Assembly: GCF_001051235.1 (NCBI RefSeq)
Contig: NZ_CBTJ020000111.1
Location: 1 to 64,000 of the forward strand
Origin: Candidatus Competibacter denitrificans Run_A_D11
Lineage (GTDB): Bacteria > Pseudomonadota > Gammaproteobacteria > Competibacterales > Competibacteraceae
Direction of reading: 5' to 3'
Length of the DNA: 64,000 nucleotides
Position 1 is the first letter of the stretch. Every line of letters begins with the position of its first letter. This document shows positions 47,306-54,413 of this stretch, piece after piece. The notes under the pieces are model-generated. The model searched no databases. It saw nothing but the letters and a program-made list of their open reading frames with translations, and was not told the DNA's origin. Both the position numbers and the translations under genes were made by a program.

Positions 47306-47734
47306 TTACGCCGGGTCTGGATCGTAATGAAACACTTTGGCGGCGATCCGCCATTCATCGCCAACTTCAAGTAAGGCCAGAAAATCGACGAACCGCTTGC
47401 CGAGCAGCGACGAACGCATCCGTACCAGCGCGGTGGTTGGCCCGGCGAACTCGATGGATTCCAGTTCAAAACCGTAAGCATCGCCGCGATGGGCTGGTGA
47501 TTCACGGGTGGCGACCCGCTCCAGATAACTCGCCAGATCGAGTTGCACCAGTTCGCCACCCGAAGCCGTCGCATAAGTCGCCCCAGGGTGAAATACACGG
47601 TATAGCGCCTCGACATCGCCGTGAAACAGGGCCTCATAATAACGGCCCAGCAAGTTGGCGACCGCGCTATAGGGTTCGGATGAAGCCGCCGATTCGCAGG
47701 CGGCACAAGCCGTCACATCACAACCAGCATTCAT
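47306..47734 (-). CDS. Nuclear transport factor 2-like (lumazine-binding-type) protein
   Basis: The 142-aa protein has the cone-shaped NTF2/SnoaL fold pattern, with VANLLGRYYEALFHGDVEALYRVFHP near the start and EWRIAAKVFHYDP at the end. Members are polyketide cyclases, small-molecule isomerases or binding proteins; no substrate can be given. The N-terminus has a Cys pair (CAAC). It lies between the SDR and tautomerase genes in the same operon, so it may handle the same compound. Confidence 0.82.
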   Translation of the reverse strand: MNAGCDVTACAACESAASSEPYSAVANLLGRYYEALFHGDVEALYRVFHPGATYATASGGELVQLDLASYLERVATRESPAHRGDAYGFELESIEFAGPTTALVRMRSSLLGKRFVDFLALLEVGDEWRIAAKVFHYDPDPA

Positions 47735-47752
47735 TGCCTTGGCTCCTGTTTT

Positions 47753-48493
47753 TCAAGCGCGGCCGGTGATGAAACCGCCATCGACCGGCAAGATGTGCCC
47801 GGTGACGAACAGTGCGCCCGCCAGATAGCGCACGGCTTCAGTGATCTCGCCGACCTCAGCGACTCGATTGAGCAGCGCGATACCGCCGAAGGCGTCCACG
47901 TCCACACCCGCGTGCAACGGGGTGCGTACTACGCCAGGTGCGACCATGTTGACCCGAATCCGATCCGGCGCGAGTTCGGCTGCCAGGCTATGGGTGAGCG
48001 CGTGGACGCCACCCTTGCTGGCCAGCGGCGCGGAGGCTGGAAAACCACCGATGGCGTGATCGATCAACACTGTGCCGATATTGACGATGGCCCCGCCCGT
48101 GCCTTGCGGCTTCATCCGCCGTACCACCGCTTGCGTGGTCAGATAGGTGCCGCGCAGATTGCTATCGAGAAACCCGTCCAATTCCTGTTCGCTCACATCG
48201 AGAAACGGCTTGGCGGCAAAGATACCGGCATTGTTGACCAGCACGTCGATCCGGCCGAAGCGTTCGACCGCTGTCCGCGCCAGCGCCTCGCCGGTTTCGC
48301 GCTCGCCGATGTTGCCCGCCACCGCTGCAACCCGATCTGGCGTTCCGAGTTTGGCCGCCACGGTGGCGAGCTTGTCAGAATCGCGGCCGTTGATGACCAC
48401 ATTAGCGCCCTCTTGTAGAAAAGCGCGTGCGATATCCAGGCCGATGCCGCTGGAGGAACCCGTGATGATGACAGTACGATTTTTTGCTGACAT
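47753..48493 (-). CDS. SDR family oxidoreductase
   Basis: The 246-aa short-chain dehydrogenase has the TGSSSGIG cofactor motif (about 12-19), the NNAG block in VLVNNAGIFA and an SDR catalytic triad region. In the triad position the Ser-x-Tyr-Lys pattern is altered: after NIGTVLIDHAIGGFPASAPLASKGG the usual Tyr appears replaced (APLASKGG), so activity deserves checking. It is the first gene of the three-gene operon whose promoter carries a TetR-type palindrome (48539-48546). Confidence 0.88.
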   Translation of the reverse strand: MSAKNRTVIITGSSSGIGLDIARAFLQEGANVVINGRDSDKLATVAAKLGTPDRVAAVAGNIGERETGEALARTAVERFGRIDVLVNNAGIFAAKPFLDVSEQELDGFLDSNLRGTYLTTQAVVRRMKPQGTGGAIVNIGTVLIDHAIGGFPASAPLASKGGVHALTHSLAAELAPDRIRVNMVAPGVVRTPLHAGVDVDAFGGIALLNRVAEVGEITEAVRYLAGALFVTGHILPVDGGFITGRA

Positions 48494-48538
48494 GGAATGA
48501 TCTCCGGTAATGACAATAGGTGAAGTTGATTATAAATA

Positions 48539-48546
48539 GACCGGTC
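48539..48546. promoter_or_regulatory. TetR operator at the SDR operon promoter
   Basis: The perfect palindrome GACCGGTC lies in ATAGACCGGTCGTCTTAT, upstream of the SDR start (48493). The same 8-mer occurs at the promoter of the adjacent TetR gene (49179-49186) in a similar A+T-rich setting. Confidence 0.7.
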
Positions 48547-48568
48547 GTCTTATAATTTAGTCAAAAAA

Positions 48569-49165
48569 TCACCTCTCAGGTTGAAAATAGTCGCCAAATA
48601 GCCGGGCAATCACCCGGTGCAGCGGCTCCAGCGAGCGTTCGAGCTTCATGCGAATCACCGCGCCTTCCCACGCTTCGGTCAGCAGATCGGCGAGATCATT
48701 GGCATCCAGATCGGCGCGCACCCGGCCCAGTTGCTGGCTCTGGCGTAGAATCTCGGCCACGCCGTCGCGCCAGTCGCGGAAAGCCTCGGCGAGGGTCTCA
48801 CGGCAAGCCTCATTTCCTTCCAGTTCGCCGCCCAGATTGGCGATCAGGCAGCCGCCGACATAGCCCGCCGCTGCAAAATCGGCCATCAATCCTTCAAAAA
48901 AGCAGCGCAATCCGGTATACGGGTCCGGCGCGGCAGCAACCGCTTGGCGCATCCTGTCCGCGAAGCAATCCGCATAATGACGGATGGCAGCGACGGCAAA
49001 GGCTTCTTTACTCTCGAAGTAGTTGTAAAAAGAGCCTTTCGGCACCTTAACCTTGTCCAGCACGTCCTTGATGCCGGTGCCGTGAAAGCCGTTGTATAGA
49101 AACGAGGCGACGCCTTGTTCCAACAACTGTTCACGAGTTTTGCCACTGAGTCGAGGTCTAGCCAT
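48569..49165 (-). CDS. TetR/AcrR family transcriptional regulator
   Basis: The 198-aa repressor has an N-terminal helix-turn-helix domain (about 8-52, with GVASFLYNGFHGTGIKDVLDKVKVPKGSFYNYFESKEAF) and a C-terminal ligand domain with the TetR_C pattern seen in YcdC/NemR-like proteins (CFFEGLMADFAAAGYVGGCLIANLGGEL). It contains Cys residues in that domain (AGYVGGCL), which in related regulators sense electrophiles. Operators at its own promoter and at the SDR promoter suggest it represses both. The ATG at 49165 starts MARPRLSGKTREQ, as usual for the family. Confidence 0.92.
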   Translation of the reverse strand: MARPRLSGKTREQLLEQGVASFLYNGFHGTGIKDVLDKVKVPKGSFYNYFESKEAFAVAAIRHYADCFADRMRQAVAAAPDPYTGLRCFFEGLMADFAAAGYVGGCLIANLGGELEGNEACRETLAEAFRDWRDGVAEILRQSQQLGRVRADLDANDLADLLTEAWEGAVIRMKLERSLEPLHRVIARLFGDYFQPER

Positions 49166-49178
49166 GCAATTAATATAC

Positions 49179-49186
49179 GACCGGTC
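49179..49186. promoter_or_regulatory. TetR operator at the regulator's own promoter
   Basis: GACCGGTC is centred within ATATACGACCGGTCATAT, 14 bp before the TetR start at 49165. Same core as 48539-48546. Confidence 0.7.
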
Positions 49187-49298
49187 ATATTTGATTGTCA
49201 AGCGGCTTGAGCAGATATCAGGCGCACTAAAATCGTCTCATAAAGTTTATGAGTCGCTAACTCAGCACCATTTCGACAAGCCAACCCACAATGGCCGA

Positions 49299-49781
49299 TC
49301 AGCGATAAGACTGAAACACGCGAGAGCCGCCATTCTTGGTCAATAGCAGCACATCGTAAGGGTCTTTATCCCCGCCGTATTCCGGGCCGTCCATGCCAGG
49401 TGAGCCAATCGGCATTTTCGGCACCGCCAAGCCGATGGCGTCTGGCCGTTCGGCCAGTAAACACCGGATTTCCCGCGCGGGCACATGGCCTTCGATAGCG
49501 TAACCCTCGACGGCGGCGGTATGGCAGGAGCCATACTGATCAGCAATGCCGAAGCGGTGACGGGCAGCGGCGCTATTGCCCTCATTCACACGCACCATAA
49601 ACCCATTCTGCTCGATGTGCGCCACCCAATCCTTGCAGCATCCGCACGCCGGGCTTTTCCAGACTTCCACCAGCGGGCTAACAGGAGTAGCTGGCGGGTC
49701 GGATGCAGCCCAGGCGCGGGGCAGAACCAATAATAATGAGCCAGCCAGTAACTGGCGACGTTTCAAGTTGATCGATGTCAT
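49299..49781 (-). CDS. DUF411 family secreted protein, possibly copper-linked
   Basis: The 160-aa protein has a twin-arginine-type signal (NLKRRQLLAGSLLLVLPRAWA) and a DUF411 domain beginning VEVWKSPACGCCKDW, with a CxCC motif suited to metal or thiol chemistry, followed by GSCHTAAVEGYAIEGHVPA and KMPIGSPGM. DUF411 proteins are often found with copper resistance genes, but none is adjacent here. The ATG at 49781 has AGGAG 10-15 bases upstream; the earlier ATG at 49790 is too close to it. Periplasmic. Confidence 0.85.
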   Translation of the reverse strand: MTSINLKRRQLLAGSLLLVLPRAWAASDPPATPVSPLVEVWKSPACGCCKDWVAHIEQNGFMVRVNEGNSAAARHRFGIADQYGSCHTAAVEGYAIEGHVPAREIRCLLAERPDAIGLAVPKMPIGSPGMDGPEYGGDKDPYDVLLLTKNGGSRVFQSYR

Positions 49782-49931
49782 GGGCAGCATGTCTCCTAAA
49801 TTCATTTTCAATGCAGCTTCGAGGATATCTCACACAAGAAAGTTTCGGTGATAATCACCACTGATGGAACCAACTATTCTGCTTCGGCTTGCACGAGCCT
49901 ACCTGAAAGTAGCCAATTTACCCTTGGCGGT

Positions 49932-50168
49932 TCAGGATTGATCGACCAAACAGAACCAGTTCTCTGGCAACCGCTCTATCAAATCCATGAACGATATCTT
50001 ATTCTTAGTAAACGATAAGTGCCCATAGGGTAGCTGGCCTAGCTTCGGATATTTGCTACCCGCTACTTCGTTAGCTGCTTTCGAGTACAGGGAACTACTG
50101 GCCGTTAATCGGCGATTCTGCTTTCCAGAAATCTCAGAGAACAGTGCTCTGCTGTATAACTCTAACAA
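49932..50168 (-). CDS. Doubtful small open reading frame upstream of the cassette array
   Basis: A 79-codon frame on the minus strand reads as fairly protein-like in its second half (GSKYPKLGQLPYGHLSFTKNKISFMDLIERLPENWF). It begins at a TTG inside the first attC site and has no ribosome binding site, so the first part is unlikely to be translated as given. It may be the remainder of a cassette gene that lost its start. No family is recognised. The rest of 49782-50159 shows no other gene. Confidence 0.25.
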   Translation of the reverse strand: MLELYSRALFSEISGKQNRRLTASSSLYSKAANEVAGSKYPKLGQLPYGHLSFTKNKISFMDLIERLPENWFCLVDQS

Positions 50169-50208
50169 TGGTGGAGTTATGCGGAAACCATATAATCATT
50201 TGTTAGGC
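50160..50208 (+). repeat. attC-like site, start of the cassette array
   Basis: The segment starts CTCTAACAA (50160-50168) and ends TTGTTAGGC (50200-50208), complementary outer boxes matching the attC cores (RYYYAAC with first base changed; GTTRRRY exact). Inner ATGGT and ACCAT can also pair. It is short at 49 bp but in the right place before the first cassette gene. Confidence 0.55.
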
Positions 50209-50339
50209 GACTACCCATTTCAAATATGGTTTGCTCATTCCCAAGCACCAGCTTCGCGAAACAGGAAGCTAGGGCTTCTACTACTGAAGTTCCAAGCTGT
50301 AGCTTTGGAACTAACTAAAAATTATGAGGGAAGTTTTTT

Positions 50340-51236
50340 ATGCTCAGGCCCGCAGTTTATGTTAAGGCATATGCAAAACTGTCGTCGTGGTTATGGTTCA
50401 ATGATGATTGGAATTGGACTAATACCCCGATTGTCATGTACCTACAGAACAGTGGTGATCGGCAAACCAAGGCAAACGTCGTTGAAAACGCCTTCTGGGA
50501 GAAGCTTACCAAGGCAAACAAGGGTAAGTCCCTGCGTTATCTCAAGACATTTAATTTCGACGATTACGACTACATACCGGCATCGATCCACCGCACCTTC
50601 ATAGGCAAAGCCTGCCCGTGGGAAATCCAGGAGACGATCCAACTTGGCTCGTCGATCGGTGTGATCAATCGAGACAACGTCGACAAATACTGCCGCGATA
50701 ATATCGGAGTCGATTGTGGCGGATTCGTTGCGGCTTACTGGGGAGAAGCGGTGCCTCACATGGCGGGGCCGAATCCACCCATGGCGACCGGTATCTCGCC
50801 GCGCAGCTTTTGGTCCGACAGCAAGACATGGCCGGATGTGATTCGCCGGCGGCGGACAGACCCGACCGCGATCCAGCCTGGTGATGCAGCGATATTCTTT
50901 GAAGGCGTCAAGGGCAACAATCCAGATATTATGGCGCGGAAAGATAGCAACGGTAACTGGATTAAGGATAGCGGGTCCAAGGCCTTCCATATCGGGCTCG
51001 TGAACGATATTAGCGCCTCCGGAACCGCGATCACCAAACTTGAGATTGCGGAATCGAGCGGTGCGCCATCAATATACGGTGGAAACGGCGTCAATGTTCG
51101 CACTGCCAGAGTGACCTCAACTGGCAAGTCTAACTCCTATGTCTATGCCGAAGTAGGTCAGAACGAGCGTATTTATTTCCTTGCCCCAATACCAGGAGCC
51201 GGACCGGAGCTACCGTACGGTTTCAGCGACGAATAA
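50340..51236 (+). CDS. Integron cassette protein with an NlpC/P60-like (papain-fold) hydrolase core
   Basis: The 298-aa protein has no signal peptide. A papain-like core is suggested by VDCGGFVAAYWGE (about 122-134, with the nucleophile Cys after Asp, as in NlpC/P60 DCSGFV) and KAFHIGLVNDIS (His about 217), with IQPGDAAIFFEG between them as in CHAP/NlpC enzymes. It may cut peptidoglycan peptides or another amide, like some secreted antibacterial effectors; that is inference. It lies between attC sites at 50160-50208 and 51279-51340, so it is cassette-borne. GAGGGA about 10 bases before the ATG supports this start. No immunity gene is obvious next to it. Confidence 0.6.
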   Translation: MLRPAVYVKAYAKLSSWLWFNDDWNWTNTPIVMYLQNSGDRQTKANVVENAFWEKLTKANKGKSLRYLKTFNFDDYDYIPASIHRTFIGKACPWEIQETIQLGSSIGVINRDNVDKYCRDNIGVDCGGFVAAYWGEAVPHMAGPNPPMATGISPRSFWSDSKTWPDVIRRRRTDPTAIQPGDAAIFFEGVKGNNPDIMARKDSNGNWIKDSGSKAFHIGLVNDISASGTAITKLEIAESSGAPSIYGGNGVNVRTARVTSTGKSNSYVYAEVGQNERIYFLAPIPGAGPELPYGFSDE

Positions 51237-51278
51237 AATGGTAAGGCATACTCTGCGGCATTTTTACTCAACGTCTCC

Positions 51279-51340
51279 GCCTAACCCAACGCTCCAGCGG
51301 AGCTTTGCTATCGCTCAGCCCGCTGAGCTTTGCGTTAGGC
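51279..51340 (+). repeat. attC recombination site (integron)
   Basis: Left core GCCTAAC (51279-51285) and right core GTTAGGC (51334-51340) both match the attC consensus exactly and are complementary. Inside, CAACGCTCCAGCGG pairs imperfectly with CCGCTGAGCTTTGCG. Length 62 bp. This is the clearest attC in the window. Confidence 0.88.
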
Positions 51341-51355
51341 ATCAAACGAAACGCC

Positions 51356-51742
51356 ATGCACATCGCCCGTCTGGATCATCTTGTTTTGACAGTGGCGAGC
51401 ATCGAGGTGTCCTGCGACTTCTATTCGCGCGCGCTCGGAATGAACGTCACGACGTTTGGCTCAGGGCGTAAGGCTCTGGAGTTTGGCGCTCAGAAGATCA
51501 ATCTCCACCAACTGGGCAGCGAGTTCGAACCGAAGGCGACGAAGCCAATGCCAGGATCGGCTGACCTGTGTTTCATCGCAACTACAGCCATTGATGCGGT
51601 CGCTCAGCATCTCATTGAGTGCGGAGTACCAATCCTTGAAGGACCCGTCAAGCGTACAGGCGCAACCGGTCCGATTACGTCAATCTACTTCCGCGACCCT
51701 GATGGCAACCTCATTGAGGTCTCGAACTACATTGAGGCCTAA
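51356..51742 (+). CDS. VOC (glyoxalase/bleomycin-resistance) family protein, cassette gene
   Basis: The 128-aa protein has the VOC beta-alpha-beta-beta-beta pattern: ARLDHLVLTVASIEVSCDFYSRALGM at the start, later GSADLCFIATT, and SIYFRDPDGNLIEVSNY at the end, where a metal-binding Glu is found in glyoxalase-type proteins. Cassette-borne VOC proteins include fosfomycin and bleomycin resistance enzymes, but this sequence matches a generic VOC type and the substrate is unknown. It starts 16 bp after an attC and its stop codon lies inside the next attC (51737-51793), classical cassette architecture. Confidence 0.88.
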   Translation: MHIARLDHLVLTVASIEVSCDFYSRALGMNVTTFGSGRKALEFGAQKINLHQLGSEFEPKATKPMPGSADLCFIATTAIDAVAQHLIECGVPILEGPVKRTGATGPITSIYFRDPDGNLIEVSNYIEA

Positions 51743-51793
51743 CCACTCGCTCGAGCCATCCGCCTAGCGGGCAGCTCAGCTCGAACGTTAAAG
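51737..51793 (+). repeat. attC recombination site (second)
   Basis: Left core GCCTAAC (51737-51743) overlaps the VOC stop codon. The right core is GTTAAAG (51787-51793), one base off the consensus. The inner boxes CGCTCGAGC and GCTCGAACG are complementary apart from one mismatch. Length 57 bp. Confidence 0.8.
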
Positions 51794-51807
51794 CGTAAGA
51801 CAACATC

Positions 51808-52236
51808 ATGGCAACCACGTACAAATCTAAAATCGACACTTGGCTCTTAGTAGTGATGATCCTTGCAGTAGCCACGAGCATACTCGGATTAGTCACGCTA
51901 CTCACTTTCAAAGAAACGCCATTAGCAACTGTATTCTTGCTGGCTACAGTATGCTTGCTACTTATTGGAATAATATTGCCCGTCTGGCTCCTGCTCGGAA
52001 CGAAATACGTGGTCGATGCCGACAGGCTGCTAATCACGAGCGGTCCATTACGGTGGAATATTCCAATTGCAAGCATTCGAGAAATCACCGACACATCGAC
52101 TGTATTTTCGAATCCGGCGCTATCGCTTGATCGCATACGAATTGAGTATGGAAATGGCCGGTTTATTTTTATCTCACCGCTGGACAAAACCGGATTCTTG
52201 CGTGAAATACAAAGCTTAGGCGTGCGGGTGCTCTAA
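51808..52236 (+). CDS. Cassette-encoded membrane protein with a bacterial PH domain
   Basis: The 142-aa protein has two membrane helices near the start (about 12-34 and 42-65) and then a bacterial PH-like domain (YVVDADRLLITSGPLRWNIPIASIREITDT...SLDRIRIEYGNGRFIFISP). Proteins of this shape are found in membrane-stress and other unknown contexts. It lies 14 bp after an attC, and its TAA stop is part of the next attC's left core, so it is a typical cassette gene. Confidence 0.75.
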   Translation: MATTYKSKIDTWLLVVMILAVATSILGLVTLLTFKETPLATVFLLATVCLLLIGIILPVWLLLGTKYVVDADRLLITSGPLRWNIPIASIREITDTSTVFSNPALSLDRIRIEYGNGRFIFISPLDKTGFLREIQSLGVRVL

Positions 52237-52270
52237 CAATTTCATTCCAGCCGACGCCGCTTCGCGGCTT
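52231..52270 (+). repeat. Truncated attC: left half only, end of the array
   Basis: CTCTAACAATTTCATTCCAG continues into CCGACGCCGCTTCGCGGC, which is the usual left half and central hairpin of a common attC type. The expected right half (a GCGGCTTAA... then GTTAGRC) is replaced by unrelated sequence from 52271. The array was cut here by a deletion or rearrangement. Confidence 0.7.
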
Positions 52271-52417
52271 GATCTGGGCATCTGCCCTACGCCGCGCCCA
52301 GACCCGCGCCACTTTCACTCGAAGTGCAGTCCGGCTTGAATCGGCAAATCCCCAGCCAGAGAAATCACGCCGGATAAATCTCGTAAGCTATTTGCAGCGG
52401 GATTGGCGCCTTGATGT

Positions 52418-53185
52418 TCAAGGATTGAGCTGCTGATAAACCACATGCGCGGCCCGATCCAGCACCGGGCGCTCTAAATCACCGATCAGGGCGTAAGCCA
52501 GATCGCGGTCAACCCAGTAAAACGCGCTTTTACCGTCCTGTTGGGAAAACTGGAAAGCGGTATCGCGCGGGTTATCCAATCCTCGCCGCACGTAGAGCGT
52601 CAAGCGCCGCCCACCGGCGTCTTGATACATGAATTGCGCGGCGGGCTTGCCGTCGTCAGGCAACAACCGGCCGCCCAATAACTGAAATCCCAGCGTGCTC
52701 AGCGTCGGGGCCTGGATCGTCGCGCCTAGCCGTTTGGATAGCCACGCGACCAGGTGCTGCGCTTCGCTCGCCTCGACTTCGACCGGATGGCGGACTTCCG
52801 AGACATAAACCGCATGGGCGCCCAAAGCCTGCTGGACGAAAGATTCCTGAGCCAGACCCGGCTGGCTGAACCGCTCGTGAGCGAACCAGCCTAACCCCCC
52901 GCCAATCAGCATGAAGCCCACCGCCGCCGCTGTTTGCAGCAGCCCAATGCGCGGCGCACGGCTGCGGTGTTGTGCTGCCAGCCGCAAAGCAGCCGGGATC
53001 GGTTCATCCAGCACCGGATCGAACAAGCGATGCAGTTCGGCGTCAATCCGCTGATAATCCAGCAAGCGTTGCCGTTCGGCTGGGTTTTCGGCCAGATAGG
53101 CTTCCACCGCCGCCTGCCGCGCGGGGTCCAGGCGACCATCGACGTAGGACTGCAAATCGTTTTCCTGGATCAGATCAGGATTCAT
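52418..53185 (-). CDS. Membrane-anchored anti-sigma factor
   Basis: The 255-aa protein has a cytoplasmic N-terminal domain (about 1-75, LQSYVDGRLDPARQAAVEAYLAENP, the usual opening of anti-sigma factors), one membrane helix (about 83-101) and a periplasmic domain. It lacks the ZAS Cys/His motif. It should hold the ECF sigma factor encoded just upstream at the membrane until a periplasmic signal releases it. The start follows directly on the sigma stop. Confidence 0.86.
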   Translation of the reverse strand: MNPDLIQENDLQSYVDGRLDPARQAAVEAYLAENPAERQRLLDYQRIDAELHRLFDPVLDEPIPAALRLAAQHRSRAPRIGLLQTAAAVGFMLIGGGLGWFAHERFSQPGLAQESFVQQALGAHAVYVSEVRHPVEVEASEAQHLVAWLSKRLGATIQAPTLSTLGFQLLGGRLLPDDGKPAAQFMYQDAGGRRLTLYVRRGLDNPRDTAFQFSQQDGKSAFYWVDRDLAYALIGDLERPVLDRAAHVVYQQLNP

Positions 53186-53692
53186 CTACTTCACTCTCCG
53201 CAGCCGGGCGCGGGGCGGTTCTTGCAACGCCCGCCGCAAGGCCGCCCGCGCCCGCGCCAGCCGCGACATCACCGTGCCCGGCGGCACATTCAGGACGGTC
53301 GCTACCTCAGCGTAATCCAGTTGCTCCAACCCCACCAACAACAAGACTTCACGGTGATCGACGCTCAACTCCGCCAGGGCACGTTCCATATCCCGCCATT
53401 CCAGCGCCGCCTCATGCCGGGACGGCGCAAGTGCTGGTGGCTCCTCGTCGGGTAGCGGGTCGAGCGGCGGCGCGTGAACCCGGTGCCGCACCTGATTCAC
53501 ATACAGATGATGCAGAATGGTGAATAACCAAGGGCGCAATTCGCCCTGTCCGGTCCATAAATGTCGCCGACTCCAGGCCCGCTCCAGACTATCCTGTACC
53601 AGATCATCCGCCCCTTGCGTCCCCACCAGCGCTCTGGCATAGCGGCGCAAGCGGGGAATCTGTTCGGTGAGCAGCGCGGCGAAGTCGGCCAT
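53186..53692 (-). CDS. ECF RNA polymerase sigma factor
   Basis: The 168-aa protein has region 2 (PRLRRYARALVGTQGADDLVQDSLERAW) and region 4 (LSVDHREVLLLVGLEQLDYAEVATVLNVPPGTVMSRLARARAAL), separated by a short linker, so it is a small group IV sigma. It starts 7 bp after the secreted NTF2-like gene and is followed at once by its anti-sigma factor. The three probably form one stress-response unit. The target promoters are not identifiable from the window alone. Confidence 0.92.
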   Translation of the reverse strand: MADFAALLTEQIPRLRRYARALVGTQGADDLVQDSLERAWSRRHLWTGQGELRPWLFTILHHLYVNQVRHRVHAPPLDPLPDEEPPALAPSRHEAALEWRDMERALAELSVDHREVLLLVGLEQLDYAEVATVLNVPPGTVMSRLARARAALRRALQEPPRARLRRVK

Positions 53693-53699
53693 GATCCGG

Positions 53700-54125
53700 T
53701 CAACCCGCTAAGTTCGGATCAATCTGCCAAACCTCGCTGACAATCTTGCCATCACGATAGGTCAACACATAACGCACCTTAATGTCGCTCTTGCCGCTGA
53801 AGATCACGTTGGCCGTCACCGTGCCGCCCTTGGGATTGGCGCTTTCCCGCAAATCCGACACCTTAAACTGCAAATCCCCTTGCGCCTTGGCGAATTTACC
53901 CCAGACTTCGCCCAGAGCGGCTTTGCCGGCATAGCGGCCATCCAGCGGCCCGCCGACCCATTCCAAGGTGGCGCCATCGGCATACTGCCCCACTAAATTC
54001 TCGATCTGTCCACCCGCTATCGCCCGAAAATGGGTTTGGGCGTGATCGGCGGCAGGGCCAGCCACGGCCGTGCCTGCGACCATGAATAAGAGGGGAACCA
54101 GCGCGTGACGAAGGGTATAAGCCAT
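53700..54125 (-). CDS. Secreted NTF2/SnoaL-like protein upstream of the sigma/anti-sigma pair
   Basis: The 141-aa precursor has a signal peptide (LRHALVPLLFMVAGTAVA) and an NTF2-like domain (HFRAIAGGQIENLVGQYADGATLEWVGGPLDGRYAGKAALGEVWGKF). The ATG at 54125 has GGAGAAAG in front; the open frame upstream is not needed. As a periplasmic protein in the same operon as an ECF sigma and its membrane anti-sigma, it may take part in signal sensing, which is an inference from context. The ligand is unknown. Confidence 0.8.
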   Translation of the reverse strand: MAYTLRHALVPLLFMVAGTAVAGPAADHAQTHFRAIAGGQIENLVGQYADGATLEWVGGPLDGRYAGKAALGEVWGKFAKAQGDLQFKVSDLRESANPKGGTVTANVIFSGKSDIKVRYVLTYRDGKIVSEVWQIDPNLAG

Positions 54126-54319
54126 GATCTTTCTCCAGTAGTCATCAATGAATTCATCAAGCCGCCAATCGGCCTGTACTGGAGTACACACTTGCCAAAT
54201 TAAATTATTCCGAGGATCACCGTAAATTGTAAGTTAAGGCAATACCGATGACCCCAACCATACCCCACACCCGGCCAATCCATCTCGGCTTATTCTCTAA
54301 CCGAGGCGTCAAACCGGTG

Positions 54320-54335
54320 AATGAAACATTTCATT
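54320..54335. promoter_or_regulatory. 16-bp inverted repeat upstream of the malonyltransferase/decarboxylase genes
   Basis: AATGAAA-CA-TTTCATT is a perfect 7-bp inverted repeat with a 2-bp centre, about 79 bp before the ATG at 54414. The spacing and symmetry fit an operator for a dimeric repressor, but none is encoded adjacent. Confidence 0.4.
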
Positions 54336-54413
54336 GACGCTTTGTTGGCTTGCCTTGTTGCTCACTTGCCCGTATCTTTGCACGTTTGCTATTACTCTCA
54401 GGGGGCATAGGCC

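Noticed and set aside
50053..50604. 184-codon plus-strand frame before and across the first cassette
   Set aside because: It runs through an attC site and overlaps the better-supported 298-codon gene in another frame.
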